Shown: in pieces, positions 55,052 to 64,000 of the stretch
How positions within the stretch are numbered: position 1 is the stretch's first letter
Layout of the letters: every line of letters starts with the position of its first letter
Source: Chondrosia reniformis
Lineage: Eukaryota > Porifera > Demospongiae > Chondrillida > Chondrillidae
DNA: 64,000 nt
Assembly: GCA_947172415.1 (NCBI GenBank)
Contig: OX359193.1
Span: forward strand, 2,226,501-2,290,500
Direction: 5' to 3'
Notes under the pieces: generated by a model
Databases searched by the model: none
The model's input: only the letters and a program-made list of their open reading frames with translations
Told to the model about the DNA's origin: nothing
Made by a program: the position numbers and the translations under genes

Positions 55052-55760
55052 TTAACAATGAAGCGGCAGAGGCGCCTTAAATTCTAATGGTAAGTGTGTC
55101 GCATTAATGTGACAGTGGCGTTTCGAGCGGCTGTATTTTCTGTCACATACTTTGGGAATTTGCATACCATGAGTGACACTGTGTACAGTTTCCCCCTTGT
55201 ATAACTGCACCACAACTTCCTCAATGTCCTTTTTGGAGCTGGGATCATCAATACAAACGGGGACATGGGACTCTGATAAAGTAGTATGTATTGATGCACA
55301 TGTCACTTTACTGTATATACGCTGTGGTGCACATAGTGCACTCATCACACATCTTATGGTGGTTGTCTTTCCTATACCTGGTGGACCATAAAATACAGGA
55401 ACAGGAAAGGTGGATAGTACCTCCCTGATAGTTTCATAATGCAGTGTGAGGGCCTACTGCTACAGTTATCAGAGTTGCACAGGCATTGTTTCCTGTGCAG
55501 TCCATTAGGGCCATAATCATCCTCTTTAGTGGTTCTGTGGACAGTGGCTTGATGACCAGAAAAAGTTGACATAAGTCTGGGCAGTATCGGCTACAAGATG
55601 TTGAATCCAAATATACTGTGCCTCATTTCTTGTGATTTCCTCACCTCTGGCACTGATGTATGTGTCTTCATTTAATATATACCCATGTGCCATCCATTTG
55701 TCTACCTGGGAATAAAACAGGATTCTTACCTCACAGGCAGCTGATTTTTTGAACTGGAAA
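55052..55760 (-). pseudogene. P-loop NTPase remnant
   Basis: The minus strand reads KWMAHGYILNEDTYISARGE, then after a frame change a Cys-rich stretch (QCLCNSDNC). Then come YETIREVLSTFPVPVFYGPP, GIGKTTTIRCVM (Walker A), a possible Walker B (VPVCIDDPSSKKDIEEV) and a stop at 55052. It resembles helicase or ATPase modules of large repetitive gene families. I do not recognise the exact family. It is next to the piggyBac-like gene but nothing links them. Confidence 0.4.
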
Positions 55761-56070
55761 TATTTGGTGACTTCTTTTTCTGTGAAGTTTCAGAGCAGAT
55801 TGCCAATCTTGTATCACTTTTCCACTCTTTCATTAATTAATTTTTGACATGGACACCATCATATCCGAACTTTTCAATTATCCGAACACTTGTTTCAATT
55901 CAACTGACCACAGGGGTTCGGATAAGTGAGGTTGCACTGTAAATATATATACAAGTATACATACACAGTGTACCTATGTCCATTGGCTGGGACACTACGT
56001 ATATACATACAATATATGAATAATGTGTGTACATCATCCACACCATCTGTATGATCTACACAGAAAAGGT

Positions 56071-56746
56071 TCATTGCATAACAACAATTGCAATTGTGTA
56101 ATGGCTTCCTAAAAGTTCAGTTTTCTTTAGTGTGGTAGATTTCAAACAAGGAATGGGACAAAGATGGTAAAACTGTTCTTTAAACAGGACTCGCAGCCAA
56201 ATAAGGTACGTTTTCCCCTGAAGCTTTGCCAACCACACATTTACTCTTGTTTTCAGATCATCTAGGAAAATGCCTTTCACAGAATCGGGAAGAAGGAGGA
56301 CCGTCTCTTGGTTGTGCAGGACGTTAGCGGGAGTAAAAGGAGGCAATTAAGTCCCTTGAAGCTTCGATCACGAACTCTTTTAGAGTGTTTTTGGCGACGT
56401 GTGGTGTTTATTGGCTTAGTATAAAACCGTTCACCAGACTTACATCTACTAAATAATAGAATAGGCAAAACCACCATTTCTTGCCTCTCCTATTGCAACT
56501 GTATGATTTCCTTCGCATGTCAGCCAGGTACACACCACCCATGAATTTATTATAGCTTCACAGACTCGGAACATTCAATAAAGTGGATGATCCATTTATA
56601 TTTTTTTCGTTTTACGTTGGTAATGGACAGGGGATCAGTAATTGTGTTTATTGGTGGAACACATTTTTTGTCTCTCTAGATTAGACATTCCACATTGCCA
56701 CCAATAGTCACGCTAATGTGGTCACCCCTCTTCAATTTACCATTAA
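56071..56746 (-). pseudogene. piggyBac-like transposase, C-terminal half
   Basis: The frame from the insertion point reads NGKLKRGDHISVTIGGNVEC, a stop, then RDKKCVPPINTITDP, and further YNKFMGGVYLADMRRKSYSC and KWWFCLFYYLVDV. Next, in other frames, comes the tail LIASFTPANVLHN. In piggyBac proteins the MGGVD motif carries the third catalytic Asp; here it is MGGVY. The other half lies at 63557-64000, on the far side of the Kolobok-like element. Confidence 0.75.
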
Positions 56747-56983
56747 AGGTCCTATGACGTGAAAAATGTTTTGGCCTAAATCGTTGGTATATCATTAGTT
56801 ATAACTTACTGTATAATACCTTTTTTGAAAAATTTGCCGTTTCTTTAGAGATAGAAGGCGAAGAAGTTGCCAAAATCAACCATTTTTCAATTAAAACCCT
56901 ACGCTATCCTGTTTTAAAATGACGATTTAGTGACGACACAACAGGAACGGACGTTTCCTTCAGTACAGTAATTTGTATAGAAA

Positions 56984-57857
56984 ATGAGCCGTGAATCGAG
57001 TGTTGTTTCGAATAGGGATGACTATTCGACCAATTCAGAAGACAGCAACGATCTTAATGGGTACATCGAAGAAGAAGAAGAACCGGAAAGTACCACGGAA
57101 AGGATGGGAATCCAACCGTATCAGTTCGAGCGGCTGACACGAATTAGTACCGAAACGTCAGTTGACAGCTCACCTTAGAGCGAAGAGGAGCCTACATGGA
57201 GACTAAATACTACTCAATGGTATTTATTATTTGTATATATAACGATGTATGATGGATTTAAGCTGGAAAATCGCCTCAACACTATGATTATTATTTCCTG
57301 CTACAGTATTGCTCGAAAATCGCTAATAGTATGTAGCAATGAGCCTCTGCAATGTTAATATTTTGAAGTTGCTACATTTATCTAGGTGCACTTGTGGAAA
57401 TTGCCAAACCATGCCAACTGTAAGAGAAAGCTTGTGTTGCCAGGAAATATATGAAGTTATGGAGACAATTAATGAGGTGGCAGTTGATGGGGCAGTACCA
57501 TTGTGCATTACAGTACATGAGGGGTTTGAGTCTGTATGCCTAAACAGGTGGGTACTACGGACAGCTGCCTACCAAACCCGACAACAGTATGGCAGTGAAA
57601 GTACTGATGGACCCCCTCACAAGTTTGTTGGATTATCCTATTAAAATTATTTTTGCTGTCTCACTCTGCATGCATACCCCATATATATAATGCAACCATG
57701 TAGGACATTACGGTACATGGCGTATAGACAGCTGGCTAGATGGTGTTGGGGGTATCTTGGTCGTGAAGTACGTGTTGTCCTACCTGCATGTGCTATGAAA
57801 AAGATCGGAGACACCTTTCCATCTGGGGAGTATGTTGGATTTAAGCTGAGGATTTGA
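56984..57857 (+). pseudogene. P2X7-ballast-like zinc protein, copy 2
   Basis: Exon 1 has an acidic leader (MSRESSVVSNRDDYSTNSED) leading to GIQPYQFERL and an in-frame TAG before SEEEPTW. Exon 2 (from 57386) reads CTCGNCQTMPTVRESLCCQE, VCLNRWVLRTAAY, with a donor at CACAA|GTTTGT. Exon 3 (57704-57857) reads YMAYRQLARWCWGYLG, VVLPACAMKKIGDTFPSGEY and VGF. The series I-PY-FE...C-x-C-x2-C--MP----C-CC-E...CL-W-L...Y-AYRQ---W--G-LG---R-V-P-C----I---FP matches the cytosolic ballast domain of P2X7, here without any channel part. The TAG makes it probably inactive, or exon 1 has an unrecognised splice. Confidence 0.65.
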
Positions 57858-58008
57858 AAACATATACATTGTAAATAATAACAAATTAAATTGCAATCCC
57901 TGCATTGAAGCGAATCAAAGTCGAGATTACTATCATGATTCATGCGCTTAGCGATTGATGTATATCCGTAATTACAAATTAACAGGAATTCGATTGTGAA
58001 TTAAGTTA

Positions 58009-60922
58009 CTACTGGCTGAAGCGAGTACGATGTTCTGCTATTGCTTCAGCTTTGGATGGTCGCTCATAGCTGCTGCAAAGTGGCAATGGATGATTGCTGG
58101 AAGTTGGCTGGGCCTCACGCTGAGAATTTACAGTTGTGTAAATGTCTTCCAAAAGGGTAAAGATATAATAATTTATACATATCAAACAGAGAACAATATT
58201 ATAATTAATCTCCAGCATGAGTGGCATGTATATAACCATGTATCACAGCTTACTGTAAGATGCAGAAACGGGGAGCTCCTTAATGCTATAGCCTCCTAGT
58301 TTGTATTTAGGGAAGCTAAGTTTATACTGTTTCTCTCCAGCCGATGTTACTGCCTGAGGTCTGTTTGCATTCTCATTGTAATGTAAAGCAACCAGAAATA
58401 ACCTATTATTATTTTACAGATGCATATATTGAAAGAAAGGAGAGAATATAGCAACTGCATACCTGCACTGTATTCCAGCATATGTAAAAGCCAGTTGCTT
58501 TGGAGCAAAGTGATTTACAACACTGTGGTATGACTCCAAACCACTGGTCTGGTGCTGTGTGGACATCTTCCTGATATCACTAATGAGCTGTTTGCTTGAC
58601 ATGATATCACACATGACTTCATAAGATTGGGTTCCTGCATTTGGATGAACCAAAAAATATTTTTTAATGCAATTTAATTCAATATAGTATATAGCTATAT
58701 ACCTGCAGTCATCCACTGCACTCTTTCATCCTGGACTGTGTCATACCTGCCATGAAGGCATTTTGGAAACAAGGGGTGGTGGCCAGTATGTTTATTTCTT
58801 ATGTGATTCATGACAGACAGCCATTTTGCCTCCATGATGTTACTGTTCCCATCTTGAGTTGAGCTTGCACACCAGTAGAGGTGGTTGATAATGCTTCTCA
58901 TCCAAACTCCAACATCACCACAACTGTTCTTCTTAGATAGGCAAGTATTTTTTCTTCAAACCTATGCATATATACATGTATAAATGTATTAGGCATGCAT
59001 GCATAAAGTGAATATTCATGCATGTCTGACTAATATTTATATATGAACTGACCTTTTTCTATATGCCAGACATCATAGAGGTGAGTTGTGTCTGGTAGAG
59101 TATTTCTGATCCACTTTTGAATAGTTTTGTGGTGATCTTTTATTATGTTTCCAATAGACAACTGTTGTTCTTGCAAAAACAAAACACTTCGGGAAAGACG
59201 CTCCTTCTCCATATGATAGCTACCACCCACTTCATTGCTCTGCATACATAAATGGAAATTAATTATGTAAAATGGCAAAGACTCAACAATTTATGCTTTT
59301 GTGCATGTGCATGCAGATATTATATACCTGTACAAGTTGTACATCAATCACTTTTTTCGGGTCCAAATCCATGACACTATATGACCCAAACTTGGCTGAA
59401 TATCCAGGACTGTCGCATCTGCCATCTCCACCAATATTGAGTGGAGTGTTTCTTCTCCTTGCCTCACCAATAAGTGCCATTTGCTCTTGCTTCCACAGTT
59501 TCAACACAGAAGGAAATAAAAACTTCTGTTGATGTCGAAAGAATATCCTCAATGTTATTGCAGGCACAGACAAAAAGTCAAGTAAGCGGAGAATTTTTGA
59601 GGCAGATGCTCCAGAAAAAAGAATGGCAGAAGAAAGAAGAATATTCCCAGTAGGCTTTCCCTTACTAATGGGTTGACTGTACCATGTCCTCTGTAGGCAC
59701 AATTAGTACTATTGCAGCATTGTGTAATAGTAACTAAGGTGCCCTTTTCCTACACTTAATGAATGCACTGAAGAGCTCCAGCAATGCAGAAAAGAACACT
59801 AGAAACTTTGGTTCCCTTGGAGTTCCTACCTTACTGGTATATGTGGAGTATCTGCATATATAAGGATAATGTGCAAATTGAATTAATGGTAATTTATAAT
59901 CTATATATCAACATCAATCCTTACTGCTGCATTACGTCATCTTCACTGTCTCCCTCAGTGTCTCCCTCAGCATCCTCTGTGATATCATCTTCCTGGCTGT
60001 CATTATGATCTAGGTGTTCATCCATTAACCTAAAGAAGCTTCAGTCTAAGTCATTGTCATTTTCTGATTCTACTTCTGAATCTATGTTGTGAATGACTGG
60101 AGTTGATGTAATAGGGTTGGAGAAGCTGATGTCACCTATAGTTTGGCAACCTGTTTCTATGGTGACAATGTTCCTGTTGTCACTGCTACTTACTGAACAC
60201 ATAATGTTGACATTCACACCTACATACATACAAGGCACAAGACAGCTGAAATTAATATCAATAATTATATAACCATTAAGACTCTTACCTTGATCTTTAA
60301 CTATCTTCACTCTTGGCAGCAGGTCTGACTCACTGACCTGGCATGCTACAGATGGGCTGGTGCACATGCTAATCTCTGGCACAGCAGTAACCTGCTCAAA
60401 GCTAGTCTCCATTTCTTCTTGAAGCTGTGGTATTTCCTCAAGAATCTAAATTAAATGTATAGTGTATATTAATTCCTTTTATGAATTTATATATAATTGC
60501 AGCCACATAAAGGTATATATCTATATAAATGATCGCACCTGTGCCCTGTGTCTCTTGGCTACAGCAGGTCTAACTTCCTCTCGAATAAAATGAATTGATG
60601 CTTTAGCCCAATCCATTGATCCAGTTGTGGAATCGCTTGCTCTTGGAAAAAGTGTTGGCAATGCTTTAGACTTAAGTCTCCGCTTCTGACTATAGGGCAA
60701 TGCCATCTCTTCTGTTAACAAGGAAGAAGCCTCATAGCAGTCTTTAGTGAAGTGTAGACTGCAAAGAACAGAGTGCTCAGTAGGCCCAGGCCATCCACCG
60801 CAGTATCTTGCAACTTCCTTTGTCCACTGTGCTCTTAAAGCAGGATCTTTAGGGAATGTGTGAAGGCTATATCCACCCTCAGTGGTAATTGAGCAACCTC
60901 CAGCCACGCAACGCTTAGGCAT
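58009..60922 (-). pseudogene. Kolobok THAP transposase, multi-exon, broken
   Basis: Exons: 60922-60539 (THAP finger MPKRCVAGGCSITTEGG...FPKDP...CSLHF), 60445-60289, 60219-59935 (acidic; one in-frame TGA at about 60042), then from about 59850 REPKFLVFFSALLELF, frame breaks near 59740 and 59700, WYSQPISKGKPTGNI, NIGGDGRCDSPGYSAKFGSY (first Asp) and KKVIDVQLVQ. Next come SNEVGGSYHMEKERLSRSV and IIKDHHKTIQKWIR, LYDVWHIEK, a 1-nt break, WMRSIINHLYW, LESYHSVVNHFAPK (Glu) and YSIKELPVSASYSK. The end is AEAIAEHRTRFSQ and a stop. Phases agree at several introns. The stop and frameshifts indicate an inactive copy that retains the expected catalytic blocks. Confidence 0.8.
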
Positions 60923-61310
60923 CGCCCTTAAGCAAGCTAAATTCGACCGGTAATCGTTTTACAGGGCAATTACAATACTAATTGAGGTGATTTTTGTATT
61001 TGGGGCGAGCCTGAGCGAGCCCCACACTTACGATGAGTGCGCTTCCGCTGTCTGTATGTGTGTATATATATATATATATGTGCCGTACGTCATGCCGTAA
61101 AGTTCTATTTGCTCATTCGCAATGGCTGCACAGGCGCAGCCAGCTAGCGGACAAAGCTACTAGCCCAGACAACATAAAGCACAATGGGCACGCACACTGT
61201 GTTGATTAACCACATAGCTCCTTCAGCTTCACACATTTCAGTTGCTGTAGCTACCGTCACTAGCCTACATTGTGCAAAGAGCCATGAGATTGCCTGACTA
61301 GCGAGCTAGC

Positions 61311-61847
61311 ATGAATCCCGCGGAGCATCATACCGCATTCGGTCATTCCGACTCGCTAGATGATAAAGAGGAATGACTACGGCGGAGAAGAGAGCGAGAC
61401 AGGGACCGGCGCGCAGCAGAGACTGATGAACAGAGAGGAGAATGGTTGCGGCGGCGGTGACAGCGAGACAGGGCTCGGCGCGCTGCCCTATCCAGCGTAG
61501 AGAGAGATACTGCACTACGGCACAAGAGTGCACTCCGGCGGGAGAGACTGACAAATGAAACAGCTGCACAGACACAGGCCAGACTGCAGCAGATGAGCGA
61601 TTATCAGAAAGAGAGACTAGCACACGAAACTGATGAGGAGAGACAGGCCAGGCTGCAGCAGATGAGCGACTATCAAAAAGAGAGACTAGCACACAAAACT
61701 GATGAGGAGAGGCAGGCCAGGCTGCAGCAGATGAGTGATTATCAGCAAGAGACTCCATTACTGCCTTCAATGGACTGCCCTCCCACTCCATCACCGCCTA
61801 CAATGAACCCCTCCATTCCATCACTCTCTTCAACGGACTATCCTTAA
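61311..61847 (+). pseudogene. Helitron polyprotein N-terminal repeats
   Basis: From MNPAEHHTAFGHSDSLDD the frame runs into Arg-rich repeats (LRRRRERDRDRRAAETDEQR) and then three copies of a 20-21-residue unit (MSDYQKERLAHETDEERQAR). It ends in a Pro-rich tail and a TAA. Two TGA codons (about 61374 and 61458) stand where neighbouring repeats have Arg (CGA). Such RERLA-ETDEER repeats are found at the N-terminus of Helitron helicase proteins in lower metazoans. The rest of that protein is missing. Confidence 0.6.
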
Positions 61848-62052
61848 ATGCCATCACCCCCTCCAATGGACACTCTCATTCCATCACAACCGCCATGCCA
61901 ATAGACTACACTAGACATTCAGAAATTGTCTTATAAATTGATACTGTCTAATATCATAGTAAATGCAGTAATAATGGATAGTATAAATTGCCTCTAGGGT
62001 ACTTAACAGTAGTTACACTGTTTCAGTAACAGGTGCCATACATTACCAGTAG

Positions 62053-63138
62053 CTACATAGCAGTGTTAACAGCACAAATGACATCTTTGTGGTTCATGGT
62101 GAATGTCATTTCTGGAGCACAAAGCAGCTTGTCCTCAATCTCTTCACCATTCAGGCCATCTGCAATCTTCTCCACTACCTCATCAAACGAAGTGACTTTG
62201 TACTCGTGCCCGTTGCCATCTTTAATTACAAAGCGTGCAGTACGACTTCTATTGGACTTGCTCATCTTTGCCTTAGCCTCACACTTGGAACATTTCCCAA
62301 TCGACTCGCTCAAAGCAATGACCTTTGCCCTGCATGTGCGGCAGCTGTCATACATGTCACACTTTTCCACATGAACAATCTCTCCTTTCACTATCTTTAC
62401 TCCAACTGAATCATCAGCATCCTCTTCCACGACCTCTCCTATGTCTTCAACTTCTTCTATAGCAGAATTCTCAGATAAGGACAGATACTTTGCACCGCTG
62501 AAACTCCTTATTGTTACATTACAAAACTTGTACGAACAGCCCACCTTCACCACTCCCACATCTTTCTCCCAGGCAACACCTCTAATGACACCAGTACCAT
62601 CAGCCAACACAAAGGCTTCCTTTTTCAATGTGATACTCCTCGCCTTAACATGCACCATTTCAGAAGTTTCAATGGACACAACTTTCCCACTCACTGACAC
62701 ATGCTGGTTGACAGCAAGATGCTTAACTTCTTCCAGGCACTTAACATCTACTACCCCAGACACACTCAACACAGCTGCCTCTTTATCAACCCTAAACTTC
62801 TTTGCTGAAGGCTTCACACTGCTCCTGCAGCCTGCAACTATCTCCAGAGTCTCACCTCCAGACATCTTGCTCCTTTTAATACAACAATTCACTAGCTCCA
62901 CTCCTTTGCCGCTCTTCCTAAACCTGTCCAAATCACTTCGCAATTTGGGCTCGAAAGAAACCATTCGCACTGTCTTTTTACCGTCGCTCAACTGCCCTTC
63001 AAAGTACCGCACTCCTGCTTTACCACGGCTGTCCTTGACAGGTGACAACTCGCCAACTACCACGCCATGGACTGTTGCGCCCTGACTCTCACACACCTCC
63101 GAAGTGTCCATTCCGCTACACTTGCCCGCCATTGCCAA
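62053..63138 (-). CDS. RPA1-like OB-fold protein (361 aa)
   Basis: An intact frame starts MAMAGKCSGMDTSEVCESQG. It appears to hold three OB-fold-like strands sets (about residues 20-110, 125-215 and 240-355): GVRYFEGQLSDGKKTVRMVS; VSVSGKVVSIETSEMVHVKA and VLADGTGVIRGVAWEKDV; VKGEIVHVEKCDMYDSCRTC. The last contains a zinc ribbon C-x6-C-x2-C-x15-C-x2-C (CDMYDSCRTC...CSKC), as in the C-terminal domain of RPA1. Known: Helitron/Helentron elements often carry RPA-like genes. Inference: single-stranded DNA binding during rolling-circle transposition. The start was chosen as the first Met of the frame. Confidence 0.7.
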   Translation of the reverse strand: MAMAGKCSGMDTSEVCESQGATVHGVVVGELSPVKDSRGKAGVRYFEGQLSDGKKTVRMVSFEPKLRSDLDRFRKSGKGVELVNCCIKRSKMSGGETLEIVAGCRSSVKPSAKKFRVDKEAAVLSVSGVVDVKCLEEVKHLAVNQHVSVSGKVVSIETSEMVHVKARSITLKKEAFVLADGTGVIRGVAWEKDVGVVKVGCSYKFCNVTIRSFSGAKYLSLSENSAIEEVEDIGEVVEEDADDSVGVKIVKGEIVHVEKCDMYDSCRTCRAKVIALSESIGKCSKCEAKAKMSKSNRSRTARFVIKDGNGHEYKVTSFDEVVEKIADGLNGEEIEDKLLCAPEMTFTMNHKDVICAVNTAM

Positions 63139-63556
63139 AATCCACTTTCGCCGTCTGTCTCAGTGGCACCTTGAGCCGAGTTGCCTACTGCGTTGCCATG
63201 CCGCACACTTAACACATCCACATAGCTACACTGCGTGGCAAGTACACAATTCCGACCATAGATAGTTCCGATGAACATTCCCCTCCATTTTTCAGATTGC
63301 GCCATCACGCTCAGGCTCGCCCCCACGATGATCATCATCTGCCTAGTATAATTATATTATTTACCGTAGGAAAGGTTCCCGTTGTGACGTCATAACGCAT
63401 CATCCTACAAAAATGGCCGATTTTACAAAAGTCGGTGCCAGAAGTGGAGACTTTTCGACTGTTTGCGATTGATTTGGACAAATTTCACTATCATAGTCAT
63501 TCTAAAGTTTATGTTCCTCATCGATTTAGACAAAAAAATTTCATGTCATAGGACCT

Positions 63557-64000
63557 TTAAGAGATTTTATGTTCTTGATGGAGGCTGGCCATTTTTCCTT
63601 ATGGATCTACTGGTGGCAATGGAGAATGTTTTGTTGGTTAGAAGGTAAGAAAATAAGTCTACACTGGAGCAAAAGTTGTCAAAAAAGATCCAATAAGACT
63701 TATTCAGCTGGGGTGAAGACAATGATTTTACTACCTTTCTGTCATCAGTGCTAGCTTCAGATGCCCCAGTGTAAACAGAAAAAATGAATGTGTAGCCGTT
63801 GCTTAAATCGCATAGGCTCCAAACTTTAAAACCCCTTATTGTTGGTTTCATGGGCATATATTGTTTCATGCTGCTTCTCCCCTTGAACCCAACCATTTCC
63901 TCCTCAATAGATATATACCCCACAGTGAGGGCATATTCCTTCATACAGTTATTCTTTACGGTATCTAAAAGAGCCCTCAAGTATGAAGCCTGTCATAGCC
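63557..64000 (-). pseudogene. piggyBac-like transposase, N-proximal half (runs off window)
   Basis: It reads VGYISIEEEMVGFKGRSSMK, QYMPMKPTIRGFKVWSLCD, GYTFIFSVYTG, SYWIFFDNFCSSVDLFSYLL and TSRSIRKNGQPPS. This is the DDE_Tnp_1_7 core: the first catalytic Asp normally stands in (I/V)DE-M but is Glu here; the second (FFDNF) is present. The frame ends at about 63567 next to the TTAA target, where the Kolobok-like element begins. The two halves need one further indel to share a frame. The protein start lies beyond 64000. Confidence 0.8.

Larger units (their letters stand above)
61002..63346. mobile_element. Helitron/Helentron-like non-autonomous element
   Basis: A 16-bp inverted repeat (GGGGCGAGCCTGAGCG at 61002 and its complement at 63308-63323) frames the region. 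On the right, a short palindrome (GATGATCATC) is followed by CTAG|T, the Helitron-type 3' end. Inside are Helitron-type N-terminal repeats (plus) and an RPA-like ORF (minus), but no Rep/helicase. The left terminus is not fixed. The element lies between the transposase start and the right arm of Kolobok 2. Confidence 0.65.
56747..63556. mobile_element. Kolobok-like transposon 2 (6.8 kb, with nested Helitron-like element)
   Basis: The ends are inverted (AGGTCCTATGAC on the left, GTCATAGGACCT on the right) and TTAA lies directly outside both (56743-56746, 63557-63560). TTAA duplication and a THAP transposase are known hallmarks of Kolobok. Inside are a plus-strand P2X7-ballast-like gene and a convergent minus-strand spliced THAP transposase. 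The end sequence is a relative of element 1 (AGG----TATGACATGAAA). About 2.3 kb of the right side is a Helitron-like insertion. The element sits in a piggyBac-like transposase gene. Confidence 0.85.

Noticed and set aside
29491-60042. Single in-frame TGA codons read as selenocysteine
   Set aside because: No SECIS-like structure was recognised and other stops and frameshifts occur in the same elements; decay is simpler.
62441-63085. 214-codon plus-strand open frame
   Set aside because: It is antisense to the RPA-like ORF, whose zinc ribbon and OB-like pattern are on the minus strand.

Overview
The window is animal nuclear DNA. It has AT-rich spacers, many short introns (often 45-100 bp) with GT-AG ends, and a dense, nested load of transposons. 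An early-branching metazoan, most likely a demosponge, fits best (inference from intron size, the transposon set and P2X7-ballast-like proteins). Nothing looks bacterial, and I see no tRNA, rRNA or CRISPR.

Two genes can be reconstructed exon by exon with every splice phase agreeing. (1) 10973->4708, minus strand: a 10-exon METTL25-type methyltransferase-like protein of 607 aa. (2) 24239->19684, minus strand: a 13-exon protein of 1089 aa. It joins a RAG1-type zinc region (N-terminal Cys/His motif, RING, C2H2) to a DDE transposase-like C-terminal half of the N-RAG-TP/Chapaev kind. It has no stop or frameshift and is the most interesting single gene here. Just beyond it lies an acidic hypothetical gene (19037->18218) whose phases require two GC-AG introns.

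Layout: 0.3-1.2 kb, 21-bp minisatellite; 2.2-3.7 kb, 152-bp tandem repeat between 130-bp direct repeats; 4.4-4.7 kb, LINE remnant; 4.7-11 kb, METTL25 gene with a pogo-type element and a Penelope-like fragment in its introns; 11.6-18 kb, LINE, Tc1/mariner, MITE, TTAA-element and BEN-like remnants; 18-24.3 kb, the acidic gene and the RAG1-like gene; 26.9-32.5 kb, a Kolobok-like transposon (TTCA target duplication) with an ISL2EU-like element inside it (YqaJ nuclease plus THAP/DDE transposase); 32.5-41.5 kb, Tc1/mariner and BEN-like remnants, one BEN-like exon split by a second TTAA element; 41.5-49.3 kb, integrase-like and HECT-like fragments and a P-element/THAP9-like pseudogene split by a 4.4-kb Ty3/gypsy element; 51.5-53.5 kb, a minisatellite split by a small element encoding a HIRAN-like protein; 55-64 kb, a P-loop NTPase remnant and then a three-level nest: a piggyBac-like transposase gene interrupted by a second Kolobok-like transposon (TTAA duplication), which itself carries a Helitron-like element.

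Both Kolobok-like elements have the same plan: long related terminal inverted repeats, a plus-strand gene resembling the cytosolic ballast domain of P2X7 receptors, and a convergent minus-strand THAP transposase. The P2X7-like gene therefore looks like a stable component of this transposon family. Most transposon genes carry stops or frameshifts. The intact ones are the YqaJ gene, the HIRAN-like ORF and the RPA-like ORF.
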